Below, one piece after another: positions 35,460 through 44,902 of a stretch of 64,000 nt of DNA. Position 1 is the stretch's first letter, and each line of letters starts with the position of its first letter. Source of the stretch: Acidobacteriaceae bacterium (lineage in GTDB: Bacteria; Acidobacteriota; Terriglobia; Terriglobales; Acidobacteriaceae); the NCBI GenBank assembly GCA_003170825.1, contig PMYL01000049.1:1-64000 (forward strand). Reading direction: 5' to 3'. Made by a program: the position numbers and the translations under genes. The notes below the pieces were generated by a model. That model searched no databases and had not been told where the DNA came from. It was given only the letters and a program-made list of their open reading frames with translations.

Positions 35460-36005
35460 TTACCGCCCTCCCGAAACTTCCACTTGCAGCTTCGTTCCCA
35501 CTTCCTTCAGTGCCGCTTCCAGGTAATACTTGAATCCCCAAACGTTTGCAGATCCTAAGTAGGGTCTCACTGGAATCGATCCGATTTCGGTGTTGGTCTT
35601 GGGGTCGATGAAGTGTATGGAAAGAATCAGGTGATAGTGGTTATAGTCCATATGGATATCCGAGAACTTGATGTAGAGGTCGCACCCCGCGGCGTTCTCG
35701 TCTCCCTTGTTCTTGGCCGCGACGATGGTTCGGCCGGACAGGTATGTCGTTTGCAGATTGGATGCAAACCCGGCGTTCAAAAAAGCAATGATGTCTGTCC
35801 ACTCGGTCTTGGTAGCGTAACCGTGCGCAGCCCATTCGTCGGGATCCAAATTGACCCATCCGACAAAGATGCGGTTCATGTTCTTCATGTCAACGGTTGA
35901 TTCCTTCGTCAGGTAGCGCGGTACGCTGTGGCGCTCGCCTGCAGATGGAGTTGGAAACGCAATGCAGATCAACAGCAAAGCCGCGATGATTGCCAGTCGC
36001 TTCAT
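35460..36005 (-). CDS. Small secreted protein of unknown function
   Basis: A 181-residue protein with a clear N-terminal signal peptide (MKRLAIIAALLLICIAFPTP, cleavage probably after SAG). The mature part is beta-rich: RIFVGWVNLDPDEWAAHGY, AAGCDLYIKFSDIHMDYNHY and a C-terminal helix (YYLEAALKEVGTKLQVEV). A purine-rich AAGGAAGGGGG lies about 7 bases before the ATG. It is transcribed against the cluster and interrupts the plus-strand gene order, so it may be an independent insertion. I recognise no family with confidence. Confidence 0.7.
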   Translation of the reverse strand: MKRLAIIAALLLICIAFPTPSAGERHSVPRYLTKESTVDMKNMNRIFVGWVNLDPDEWAAHGYATKTEWTDIIAFLNAGFASNLQTTYLSGRTIVAAKNKGDENAAGCDLYIKFSDIHMDYNHYHLILSIHFIDPKTNTEIGSIPVRPYLGSANVWGFKYYLEAALKEVGTKLQVEVSGGR

Positions 36006-36411
36006 GAAAAATCCCCCTTCCTTGTTTCTTGCTCAGAACTGCGAGCCGGAAAACCATTCTTAGCCCCGCAGCGAGAAATTATACAGGCTGTGAGCGTTGT
36101 TATGTCAAGGACGGAGTAAAAAGCAGGCGAGCGAGCGGACTGGAAGGCGTTGGCCAGGCGGGGAGACGGGGTGGAGCTGGCGGTTCGCGAAGTTCGCGGG
36201 TAGCTGCCAGGGGTTGGCAGGGCCGCCCGATCCTTGACAGCCCGCGCCGTCACGGTATTGGTTTATACTGTGTTCCATGGTCTTGCAGGATGCGACTCCC
36301 CAATCGTCTTCGCCATCGTGCATGTCCGTGTCAGGCTCAAATGCGTTCTTCCGGGCTAAGTCGCTGGCCTCGAGTTATGATCGCATTCCGGCATAAAGAG
36401 GCTCTGAACAG
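36006..36411. other. Intergenic region, probable promoter area
   Basis: No gene is seen in these 406 bases, which lie between divergent genes and must drive both. TTGACA at 36234-36239 and TATACT at 36264-36269 resemble sigma-70 elements, but the 24-base gap between them is too long for a standard promoter. Confidence 0.4.
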
Positions 36412-38193
36412 ATGAACTGCGTCCTACATTTCGCCGATTTGTCCCTTCCTCCAATCGAGGAAGAGATTGCCCGGTGCAAGGCCGCGGAAAGATTACGGCT
36501 GATGCAGGTCGCGGGGCTCATCGAGAAACCTATCGAGCACTACCGCCGCCCTGTTGAGCGGCCCTTCACCGCCGAGGAACGCGACCGGGTGACCATTCTC
36601 TTCGGAGGCTTCACCTGGAAACACGAGCGCTTCATCGAAGCCATTCTTTCAGGCTCCGGCTATCGCTGCCAGAAGTTGCCGACCCCGGACGTGGCCGCCT
36701 TTACGATAGGAAAGGAATATGGCAACAACGGCCAGTGCAATCCCACTTACTTTACCATCGGCAACCTCATCAAGTTTTTGCAGTCGCTGGAAGATCAGGG
36801 TTTATCGCGCCGGGACATTGTTGACAGGTACATCTTCTTCACCGCGGGCTCCTGCGGGCCTTGCCGCTTCGGCATGTATGAGTCAGAGTATCGCCTGGCG
36901 CTGGACAATGCGGGCTTTGAAGACTTCCGGATCTTGCTTTATCAGGCTGACCAGGCAATCAGGACTGCTTCCGACAACCCCGGCCTGGAGTTTTCCTTGG
37001 ATTTCAATCTGGGCGCGCTCAACATGCTGAACCTGGGAGATGTGATCAACGACATGGTGTACCGGATCCGTCCCTACGAAGTTACTCCGGGCACAACCGA
37101 CCGGGCAATCGAAGAGGTCGTGGATCAACTGAGCGATTTTTTGAAGACCCGGAAGCGGTACGAAATCCTCAACCATACGCCCAGATGGATTTCAGAGCGC
37201 CTGACCCGTAACAGGAAGCTCAAAGACACCCTGAACACGCTGGGCAAGATTCTCAATCATCTCTACGGCGAGGACTTCGTAAGGAGTATGCACCTGGCGC
37301 GCAAGCGCCTGAGCGGGATAGAAGTGGACTTCACCCGCGTAAAGCCCCTGGTCAAGATTGTCGGCGAATTCTGGGCACAACTTACCGAAGGCGACGGTAA
37401 CTTCAATATGTTTGCCTTTCTGGAACAGGAAGGCGCGCAGGCGCATGTAGAACCAATCAGCGGTTGGATCACCTATCTCCTGTATCAGGCCCGCGCCGGT
37501 TCGGAAGCAAAAAAAGGCATTGATGCTCCCTTTCCCGATGCCAGCAGGTGGGAATTGAAGAAGCAACTGGCCAACGAGTGGAAGTTTCGCAAGAAGTGGC
37601 TGCTGTTGCGGCTGAGCGAAGGCATCTGGAACCACCTGTATGCGCGCACCGCCCGCCATTTGGGCGGAATCACGCCCCATCTCGTTCCACAGAGCGAACT
37701 GGCCGGTGTGGCGCATCCCTTTTACCACTCACTGGCCCGCGGTGGCGAAGGACATCTCGAAGTAGCGAAAAACGTGTACTACACCACGCACGGCCTGTGT
37801 CACATGGTGTTGGCTATAAAGCCCTTTGGCTGCATGCCGTCTTCACAATCCGATGGCGTGCAGTCGGCGGTAGTGAACCGTTTCCAGGAAATGATTTTCC
37901 TGCCCATTGAGACTTCGGGCGAGGGAGAGATCAACGCGCACAGCCGCGTGCAGATGGCGCTGGGCGAGGCTAAAATCAAGGCCAAGGCGGAGTTCGAGCG
38001 GGCACTGGCTTCGACGGGCAAGAATCTCGATGAGATCAAGGCTTATACCGCCCGGCATCGGCAATTGCGGAACCCGTTTTATCCGGTTCCGCGCCGCCGG
38101 GGGATCGCGGGGGTCGCCGCCAACTTTGTGTTGCATGTGAGCAGCCTTATCGATGGCAAAGCACGCCTGGCCACGCTGCCGGACGAGATATAA
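36412..38193 (+). CDS. 2-hydroxyacyl-CoA dehydratase/benzoyl-CoA reductase-like component (COG3581 type)
   Basis: A 593-residue protein related to the catalytic or partner half of the large BadF/HgdC-associated reductases. Cysteines likely to hold an Fe-S cluster are GNNGQCNPTYF (Cys109) and TAGSCGPCRFGM (Cys148, 151). The C-terminal HGLCHMVLAIKPFGCMPSSQ region is the most conserved part of the family. The protein is followed 12 bases later, in the same frame, by the matching ATPase activase. In other bacteria these modules occur fused in one very large polypeptide. From memory, bacterial glycerol ester reductase (GeR), proposed to turn ester lipids to ether lipids, is such a multidomain protein. 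A GeR-like role here is an inference from context. Confidence 0.8.
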   Translation: MNCVLHFADLSLPPIEEEIARCKAAERLRLMQVAGLIEKPIEHYRRPVERPFTAEERDRVTILFGGFTWKHERFIEAILSGSGYRCQKLPTPDVAAFTIGKEYGNNGQCNPTYFTIGNLIKFLQSLEDQGLSRRDIVDRYIFFTAGSCGPCRFGMYESEYRLALDNAGFEDFRILLYQADQAIRTASDNPGLEFSLDFNLGALNMLNLGDVINDMVYRIRPYEVTPGTTDRAIEEVVDQLSDFLKTRKRYEILNHTPRWISERLTRNRKLKDTLNTLGKILNHLYGEDFVRSMHLARKRLSGIEVDFTRVKPLVKIVGEFWAQLTEGDGNFNMFAFLEQEGAQAHVEPISGWITYLLYQARAGSEAKKGIDAPFPDASRWELKKQLANEWKFRKKWLLLRLSEGIWNHLYARTARHLGGITPHLVPQSELAGVAHPFYHSLARGGEGHLEVAKNVYYTTHGLCHMVLAIKPFGCMPSSQSDGVQSAVVNRFQEMIFLPIETSGEGEINAHSRVQMALGEAKIKAKAEFERALASTGKNLDEIKAYTARHRQLRNPFYPVPRRRGIAGVAANFVLHVSSLIDGKARLATLPDEI

Positions 38194-38205
38194 GAAGGAG
38201 ACTTT

Positions 38206-41200
38206 CTGGATACGACCGCACAACGCGCGCGCCTGACCGATGGCCAGTCAAAACTGCCAGCCGAGGAGCAGCGGACCGAAGCCGGCATCCGCTTTAGCGT
38301 GGGACTGGACGTGGGGTCTACCACAGTGAAGGCGCTGGTCATCGAAGCAGGGAGCGGGCGCATTCTCTGGCGCGACTACCAGCGGCATGAGACGCGTCAG
38401 GCGGAGAAACTCCTTGAATTCCTTCATCGCATGGAAGCCGAATCGGGCGTTGCTCCCGGCAACTGCCGCATCTTCATCACCGGCTCCGGCGGCAATGCGC
38501 TCGGCAGTTTCATCGGCGCGAAGTTCGTGCAGGAGGTGAACGCTGTCGCACTCGCCGTGGAGAAGCTTCATCCCGAAGTGAACTCGGTGATCGAGTTAGG
38601 CGGTCAGGACGCCAAAGTCATCATCTTCAAAGAGGATGGCGACAGCGGCCGCAGGAAGAAGATCCCTTCGATGAACGACAAGTGCGCGGGCGGCACCGGC
38701 GCGGTCATCGACAAGATCAACGCCAAGCTGAAGATTCCGTCCGACGAGCTGTGCAATCAGGCCTACAAGGGGATCAGGGTGCATCCTGTCGCGGGCAAGT
38801 GCGGCGTCTTCGCCGAGACCGACATCAACGGCCTGCAGAAGCAGGGCATCCCGGTCGACGAACTGATGGCCTCGCTCTTCGACGCCATTGTTCTGCAGAA
38901 CCTTACCGTTCTCACGCGCGGTCACACGCTGCGGCCCCACGTACTGCTGCTGGGCGGGCCGAACGCTTTTATTCGCGGCATGCGCGAGGCATGGCAGCAC
39001 CACATCCCACTCCTGTGGAAAGAGCGGGGGATCGAACTGGACCCCGATCAGGCTCCCGAGGAGATGATCAAGACCCCGGAGAATGCCCTGTATTTTGCGG
39101 CCATTGGCGCGGTGGAATTTGGCAAGGGCGAGAACGCGGAGATTGGGCAGTACCTGGGGACAGAGCGCCTTGAGTACTATGTTCTTGAGGGGCGGCGCCT
39201 GCAAAAAGCCTCTTCAGCCAGCCGCGGGTTGAGTGTTTCAAAGCAGGAGTTACAAGACTTCAAAGCTAAGTACTCGCGGCCGGAGTTTGTTCCGGCGTCC
39301 TTCCATCCCGGTGAGCGAGTTCAGGCTTTCATCGGCCTCGACGGCGGTTCCACTTCCACCAAGGCCGTACTCTTGTCGGAGCACGGCGACGTTCTCTCAA
39401 AAGCCTATCAACTCTCGAACGGCAATCCTATACAGGACACAATTGAAATTTTCGGCAATCTGCGCGGGCAGGTGGAAGCCCAAGGCGCGGCGCTGACAGT
39501 TCTCGGCGTGGGAACAACGGGCTACGCCAAGGACGTCCTGCAACGGGTATTGCAAGCCGATGTGGCTTTGGTCGAAACCGTCGCGCACACTGAGTCGGCT
39601 ATTCGTTTCTTCGCAGATCCGCAAGTGATCGTCGACGTTGGCGGGCAGGATATCAAGCTCATCATCCTCAGCAATGGCCGCGTCAAAGACTTCAAGCTCA
39701 ACACGCAGTGCTCGGCGGGCAACGGATATTTTCTGCAATCCACGGCCGAAGGATTCGGCATCCCGGTCGAGGACTACGCCGCCGTTGCCTTCAACGCCGA
39801 CGCCATGCCTGTCTTCGGCTACGGATGCGCGGTGTTTCTGCAGACTGACATCGTCAACTTCCAGCGCCAGGGCTGGCGGGCTGAGGAAATCCTGGCCGGC
39901 CTGGCGACGGTGCTGCCCAGGAATGTCTTTCTGCATGTCGCCAAGGTGCCAAGCCTCGCCGCCCTGGGTACGCGGTTTATTCTGCAGGGCGGCACGCAGA
40001 ATAATCTCGCGGCCGTGAAGGCGGAGGTGGACTTTCTGCGTTCGAGCTTCCGCTCTGTGGGGAAAGAGCCGGAGATTGTTGTCCATCCCCACTGCGGCGA
40101 ATCGGGAGCGATCGGCGCTGCCATCGAAGCCATTCGGTTGTGGCGCAAAGGCCACTCAACCACCTTCATCGGCATGGAAGCCGTCCGCAACATCAGCTAC
40201 CGTACTACGCACAACGAAGAGACGCGCTGCCACTTTTGCAAGAATGCCTGCCAGCGGACTTTCCTCGATGTCCAGATCGGACTGGCGAATGACTATGTGC
40301 CGCCGTCTTTCCGCACCAACGTAGCGCTCGAACCGGGTGAGCAGCGCATCATCGTGGCTAACTGCGAGAAGGGCGCGGTGGAGGACGTTTCCGCCGTGCG
40401 CGGTATTCAAGCCAACCTTGACGCCACCAAGGCCGCCAACCCAAACCTGGTGGAGATGGCGGCACGCGAAGTGTGGCGCTCACGCCGGCCAGAGAGCGTC
40501 GCCGATCCAATTCCCGCCCGTGCCTGGACGGCCGCCGGCCGCAGCCGTATTTCGCTTATGCAAAAGCGCGCGCAGTTGCGCATCGGCATTCCTCGCGTCC
40601 TGAACATGTATGCCTACGCGCCGCTGTTCAGTTCCTATCTGGAAAGCCTGGGCGTGCCGGCGGAGAACATTGTCTATTCGGATTTCACCACCGGGGAGCT
40701 GTACCGCGCAGGATCGAGCCGTGGCGCGATCGATCCATGTTATCCCTCAAAGATCGCCATCGCGCACGTCCACAACCTTCTCTTCAAACAGCACCTGCGC
40801 AAGCCGCTGCACGCGATTTTCTTTCCCATGTTCGACGTGCTGCTCTCGCCGCTGGTGAACGTCAGGGCGAACAACGCCTGTCCGACGGCCTCTATCACCC
40901 CGGAGACCGTGGAAGCAGCTTATACAAAAGAAACGGACCTCTTTGCCGAACGCGGCATCCAATACGTGCATCCGCTGGTCAACCTCTCGGAGCGAAAGCT
41001 CTTTGCGCGCCAGATGTTCCAGGCGTGGGCGCCCATCCTTGGCCTCACCGAGGAAGAGAACCAACGCGCCATCGAGACCGGCTACCGGGAGTTGGGGAAG
41101 TTTGAATCCGGCATTCGCCGCCGTGCCCGCGAAGTCCTCGATCAACTCGAATCGCAGCATAAGTTAGGCATCGTCATGCTGGGACGGCCCTACCACCACG

Positions 41201-41718
41201 ATCCCGGCATCAACCACGAAATCATGGAGCAGTTCCAAAAGCTGGGCTACTCAATCTTCTCGCAGAGTACCTTGCCGCTGGACGAAGATCTGCTTGAGCG
41301 GCTGTTCGGCGAGGAAGTTCGCGCGGGTGTGATCAGCCACCCGCTCGATATCTCCGATGTATGGAAAACCGCCTTCTCCGCCAGTTCCAACCATAAACTC
41401 TGGGCCGCCAAGTTCACGGCACGGCATCCCAGCCTGGTGGCGCTGGAGATTTCCAGCTTCAAGTGTGGCCACGACGCGCCCATCTACAGTGTCATCGAGC
41501 AGATCGTCGAGAGCTCGGGCACGCCTTATTTCTCCTTCAAGGACCTGGACGAGAACCGGCCTGCCAATTCCATCAAACTTCGCGTTGAAACCATCGATTA
41601 CTTCCTGAAGCGTTACCGGGAGGATCTGCTGCGCCGAAAGGAAAAAGAAGCTGAAATCGAACTGGAACTGGCGGAGTTTGAGCGCGGGCTGCGAGAGGAG
41701 GCTGCTGAGCCCGTCTAG
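38206..41718 (+). CDS. BadF/BadG/HgdC-type double ATPase activase with DUF2229 region
   Basis: A protein of about 1170 residues. It has two tandem ASKHA ATPase domains. Domain 1 has VGLDVGSTTVKALVIE, GGQDAKVI, NDKCAGGTGAVIDKI and FAETDINGLQKQG. Domain 2 has GLDGGSTSTKAVLL, GGQDIKLI, NTQCSAGNGYFLQ and FLQTDIVNFQRQG. The CAGGTG/CSAGNG cysteines are where this family bridges a 4Fe-4S cluster. The last 400 residues are a DUF2229/COG3580 region (RIGIPRVLNMYAYAPLF). It uses ATP to push low-potential electrons into a partner, probably the protein encoded just upstream. A strong AAGGAG at 38195-38200 points to a CTG start at 38206; the first usual start, GTG 38299, would remove the signal spacing. 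The stop codon shares a CTAG palindrome with the convergent gene. Confidence 0.85.
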   Translation: MDTTAQRARLTDGQSKLPAEEQRTEAGIRFSVGLDVGSTTVKALVIEAGSGRILWRDYQRHETRQAEKLLEFLHRMEAESGVAPGNCRIFITGSGGNALGSFIGAKFVQEVNAVALAVEKLHPEVNSVIELGGQDAKVIIFKEDGDSGRRKKIPSMNDKCAGGTGAVIDKINAKLKIPSDELCNQAYKGIRVHPVAGKCGVFAETDINGLQKQGIPVDELMASLFDAIVLQNLTVLTRGHTLRPHVLLLGGPNAFIRGMREAWQHHIPLLWKERGIELDPDQAPEEMIKTPENALYFAAIGAVEFGKGENAEIGQYLGTERLEYYVLEGRRLQKASSASRGLSVSKQELQDFKAKYSRPEFVPASFHPGERVQAFIGLDGGSTSTKAVLLSEHGDVLSKAYQLSNGNPIQDTIEIFGNLRGQVEAQGAALTVLGVGTTGYAKDVLQRVLQADVALVETVAHTESAIRFFADPQVIVDVGGQDIKLIILSNGRVKDFKLNTQCSAGNGYFLQSTAEGFGIPVEDYAAVAFNADAMPVFGYGCAVFLQTDIVNFQRQGWRAEEILAGLATVLPRNVFLHVAKVPSLAALGTRFILQGGTQNNLAAVKAEVDFLRSSFRSVGKEPEIVVHPHCGESGAIGAAIEAIRLWRKGHSTTFIGMEAVRNISYRTTHNEETRCHFCKNACQRTFLDVQIGLANDYVPPSFRTNVALEPGEQRIIVANCEKGAVEDVSAVRGIQANLDATKAANPNLVEMAAREVWRSRRPESVADPIPARAWTAAGRSRISLMQKRAQLRIGIPRVLNMYAYAPLFSSYLESLGVPAENIVYSDFTTGELYRAGSSRGAIDPCYPSKIAIAHVHNLLFKQHLRKPLHAIFFPMFDVLLSPLVNVRANNACPTASITPETVEAAYTKETDLFAERGIQYVHPLVNLSERKLFARQMFQAWAPILGLTEEENQRAIETGYRELGKFESGIRRRAREVLDQLESQHKLGIVMLGRPYHHDPGINHEIMEQFQKLGYSIFSQSTLPLDEDLLERLFGEEVRAGVISHPLDISDVWKTAFSASSNHKLWAAKFTARHPSLVALEISSFKCGHDAPIYSVIEQIVESSGTPYFSFKDLDENRPANSIKLRVETIDYFLKRYREDLLRRKEKEAEIELELAEFERGLREEAAEPV

Positions 41719-43472
41719 CTCTCGCGTTCCGCACGGAGGAACCGCGCGGCCCGATCGCGTGCGGCCATGGCGCCGCAAAGGCTCATATTCAGCCTTGTCC
41801 GCAGCTCGTCAAAGACGCTTCTGGTGGCAGCGGAAACTGGGAATTGTCCATCGTATCCAAGCAGCAGCGCTGCACAGGTTTGTGCCACCGAACCGGCGGC
41901 GCGAACCGACGCAATGGTACTCAGATCGTAGAAAAGGGACGATACGAAAGCAGTCGCCGCTCCTTGACGGCCGCTCTTCTCCAACTCCAAAGCATCCAGT
42001 GTCAACGAGCGCGCCGCAAGCAGCCGGCACAGGGCGTCTGCCATAGGGAAAGTCGCGCCTTGACGGGCATCGCAAAAGAGCCGCGCCCCGCGCGCATCCG
42101 TTTGCCGCCGAAGCTGGAGCAAGGTCCAATGCCATAGCCTCATTCCTGCAGTCAGGCCGCGAATACCAGAGTATGGCAGGCTATGGGCAAGCTGATTCAT
42201 CTCTTCAGTCCACGCTTGAAACTCCTTGAGAAACTCGCCGTCGATCATGGCCGCGGAGACCAGACGGCGCTGAAGCGCTTCAGGCCCCAGGTAGAGCGCC
42301 TCGATCTGCGCGTCCACCAGCTTGTCATGCACGCTGCCTGAACCGCCGTCCATCGGCCCACAGCCCCCAAGCGCCGCCGCGCGCTGGAGCATAACCGTAG
42401 CGCTGCTCGTGCTGAAAAGCTTCGCCGCCGGGCATAGCACGGCAGCTTCCCTCGTAACTTCGCCCGGTGGATTTGCCCACTTGTCGAGTTCGTCGGAAAG
42501 GCGCGCCGCGGAAAAGCCCAAAGACGCCGCTGCCTCGCCTGTGGCCCATAGGTCCACCATCCGCTCCCAAAACTCCGGTTCGCCGGTTGTCTGGCAGGAT
42601 GGATTGACCAGGGGTTCCACGGTGGAGAGTAACTTGGAGGCCGTCATGAGGCTCAAAACGACGCGAGTCCTGCGAAATGCGGGCTCCAGCAGCCGGCGAT
42701 GGTCAAAGTCAGGAACCACGACACCATCGACCATCGCGTAACCGCCAACGATGCGGGAGGCAGGCACCCTCAATCCAAAGACTGGGTTGGTTGTCGACGC
42801 TAACTGATGTCCCAGCTTACGCACTCGCGAACCCCGGTCGAACTCGCCCGCATCCCCCGGTTCGAGAATCACCAGGCAACTGCCCCGTGCGCGATCGCCG
42901 CATCCTTGCACGGCCGCCACGACAAAATCCGCGAAGTCCATGTGGCTGATGAAGCGCCCGCGCTTGTGAATCTCCAACACAGGGTCGCTTCCCGCGACCC
43001 AGCCGGCAACATGAAACCTGCCGCTGAGAAACATCGCGTCTGTGCCTGCTCCGGGGATCGGCTCTGTCAGGCACAGGGCGGCGTGGCGTCGATCGGCATT
43101 GCCCAGGTACCGATCGCGCTGCTGCTTTGTGCCAAAATCGCGGATGGGCATTTGAGCCAGGCTTCCAGAGAGGCTCAACGTCGCGGCTCCGCCATCCACC
43201 CAGGCTAGCTCCCATGCTGCTAGGGCTAGAGGCATGGCGATGCCCTGGCTCGCGGACGAAAGAATGGAAGTCAGGCCATTCGCATCCAGGGATGCGAGGA
43301 TGCATGCCTTCTCCGAAGTCCATTCACAACTGGACCGCGCGCCCGCGACCAACTGCGGAGCAATGACCTCGCGCGCCACATGCCGCGCCGAATGGATGAC
43401 CGCAAGCAGATCGGGGTGATCCGCGACCCGCCACATGGCCCAATGGACTTCGTCCCACCAAGATGCGGCCAT
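41715..43472 (-). CDS. Divergent acyl-CoA dehydrogenase-like flavoprotein
   Basis: A 585-residue protein with a recognisable acyl-CoA dehydrogenase body (about residues 20-400): ALCLTEPIPGAGTDAMFLSG in the flavin/substrate strand region, FGLRVPASRIVGG in the middle beta-domain, and QRAAALGGCGPMDGG in the C-terminal helical domain, followed by ALYLGPEALQRRLVS. A 170-residue C-terminal extension is of the same all-helical composition. It is longer and less conserved than typical 380-residue enzymes, so it may act on ACP- or lipid-bound chains, adding or removing double bonds. ATG 43472 lies 8 bases after the stop of the upstream radical SAM gene, implying co-transcription. Confidence 0.75.
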   Translation of the reverse strand: MAASWWDEVHWAMWRVADHPDLLAVIHSARHVAREVIAPQLVAGARSSCEWTSEKACILASLDANGLTSILSSASQGIAMPLALAAWELAWVDGGAATLSLSGSLAQMPIRDFGTKQQRDRYLGNADRRHAALCLTEPIPGAGTDAMFLSGRFHVAGWVAGSDPVLEIHKRGRFISHMDFADFVVAAVQGCGDRARGSCLVILEPGDAGEFDRGSRVRKLGHQLASTTNPVFGLRVPASRIVGGYAMVDGVVVPDFDHRRLLEPAFRRTRVVLSLMTASKLLSTVEPLVNPSCQTTGEPEFWERMVDLWATGEAAASLGFSAARLSDELDKWANPPGEVTREAAVLCPAAKLFSTSSATVMLQRAAALGGCGPMDGGSGSVHDKLVDAQIEALYLGPEALQRRLVSAAMIDGEFLKEFQAWTEEMNQLAHSLPYSGIRGLTAGMRLWHWTLLQLRRQTDARGARLFCDARQGATFPMADALCRLLAARSLTLDALELEKSGRQGAATAFVSSLFYDLSTIASVRAAGSVAQTCAALLLGYDGQFPVSAATRSVFDELRTRLNMSLCGAMAARDRAARFLRAERES

Positions 43473-43480
43473 CGCCTGCC

Positions 43481-44902
43481 TTATTGCGAGTCCTTTGGAA
43501 GAGTGCACTCCGCAAGGTAAGCCCGCGGGTCCATCAACTGCTGAGCGCGAGCGAGGATTCTTGCCATGTGGCCGATGTGGCGCAGATCGACATTGCGCAA
43601 CCACTGCCACCACTTCTTTCGGCCGCCGGCATTGAGCACGGTGCGCCGCCAGGTCTCGCAGTAGAGTTCAAAAAAACGTTCTACCGGCAGGCGAGGCTTC
43701 CAGAGCAGGTGATGCAGATCGTACTGGTTCCAGTCCAGCACTTCGAGTTGCGCCTTGCTCTGCTCGAAGTAGCGGGTGCCCGGCAGCGGCGTGAGGATGG
43801 TAAAGCCAGACCGGTAGAGTTTGTGAGTTTCAATAAACTCCCATAACTCGGCAAAGTCTTCCTCTGAGAAATCCGGATCCACAATGAAGTTTCCGGTTAC
43901 GCCAAAACCGCACTCCCGCGCTACCCGGATGGCATCCAGAGTCTTCGATACGTCCGTGCCCTTGTGCAGAGAGTCGAGTCCTTTTCGCGTCGGCGATTCA
44001 AAGCCGAAGAAGATGTCGAAGTTCCGCGCCAGCGGCCGCCACAGACGCAGCAGGTCGGCGCTCTCGCTGACCAGGTCCACGCGCGACTGCACCAGCATCC
44101 AGTTCTTGCGTTCGCCCGATGCGAGCAATTCACGGCACAGTTCCTCGCTGCGCGCAGGATTGCTCCAGAACAAATCGTCAATGACGAAGACATTCTTGCC
44201 GGTCTGCTCAAAATCCGCACGGACGTTCCGTGCGGCATGGTAGCGGCAGGATCCCTTATAAAACTGCCAGACCGAGCAAAACTTGCAGTGGTGCCGGCAT
44301 CCGCGTGTTGTCTCCAGCGTCCAGACCGGCATGTAATTCAGACAGACGTAGTTCTTGCGGTACGCCTCCACCGCGGCACGATCCGGGCAGAGAGCGTGGT
44401 CCAGGTCCAGCCACTCCCGCGCCTTGCCGGTAGCGGCAAACCGCCCGTCGCCCGTGGGCAAAAGTAGAGATGGCACGTCCTCAACCGGGCGGCGCTGTGC
44501 CAGCGCGTCGCACAGGGCGGGCATTGTGCCCTCGCCCTCGCCGGTGCAAATCGCATCGATCCCACGGCTCTGCTCGAACGCTTTTGGGTAAGAAGCCGCG
44601 GCATGTCCCCCTACGGCGACGAAGATTGCAGGATCCATCCGCTTGATCTCGCCGGCAAGTTGCAGCGTCGCGGCCGCGTCCAGGATGTGAACGCATGAAA
44701 TGCCCACCATCTCCGGCTGGAAAGACTTGATCAGGCGCGCCATGGTCCTGCGCTCGAAGGACATATCTACGATGCGGACCTGATGCCCGCTTGCGCCGAG
44801 CGCCGCCGAGATGTATTCAAGCCCCAGAGGCTCAGTCCGGAAGAATGGGGCGAGACCGAAGTGAGCTGCAGAGGAGCGCGGTTTGACGAGCAGAACTCTC
44901 AA
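43481..44902 (-). CDS. B12-binding-domain radical SAM enzyme (3), HpnR-like
   Basis: A 473-residue enzyme with an N-terminal cobalamin-binding-like domain (EPLGLEYISAALGASGHQVR, FVAVGGHAAASYPKAFEQ). The radical SAM motif is TTRGCRHHCKFCSVWQFYKG (Cys202, 206, 209). Downstream, FVIDDLFW, FGFESPTRKGLDSL and GNFIVDPDFSEEDFAELW, then TILTPLPGTRYFEQ, resemble hopanoid C-3 methylase HpnR. A methyl transfer to an unactivated carbon is therefore plausible. TTG start at 44902, about 8 bases after GGGGGTGA. It forms a minus-strand pair with the dehydrogenase-like gene, the only cluster genes apart from the small secreted protein that run backwards. Confidence 0.85.
   Translation of the reverse strand: MRVLLVKPRSSAAHFGLAPFFRTEPLGLEYISAALGASGHQVRIVDMSFERRTMARLIKSFQPEMVGISCVHILDAAATLQLAGEIKRMDPAIFVAVGGHAAASYPKAFEQSRGIDAICTGEGEGTMPALCDALAQRRPVEDVPSLLLPTGDGRFAATGKAREWLDLDHALCPDRAAVEAYRKNYVCLNYMPVWTLETTRGCRHHCKFCSVWQFYKGSCRYHAARNVRADFEQTGKNVFVIDDLFWSNPARSEELCRELLASGERKNWMLVQSRVDLVSESADLLRLWRPLARNFDIFFGFESPTRKGLDSLHKGTDVSKTLDAIRVARECGFGVTGNFIVDPDFSEEDFAELWEFIETHKLYRSGFTILTPLPGTRYFEQSKAQLEVLDWNQYDLHHLLWKPRLPVERFFELYCETWRRTVLNAGGRKKWWQWLRNVDLRHIGHMARILARAQQLMDPRAYLAECTLPKDSQ

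Noticed and set aside
36234-36269. TTGACA and TATACT as a sigma-70 promoter for the 36412 gene
   Set aside because: The spacing is 24 bases, far from the usual 16-18, so I do not call it a promoter.
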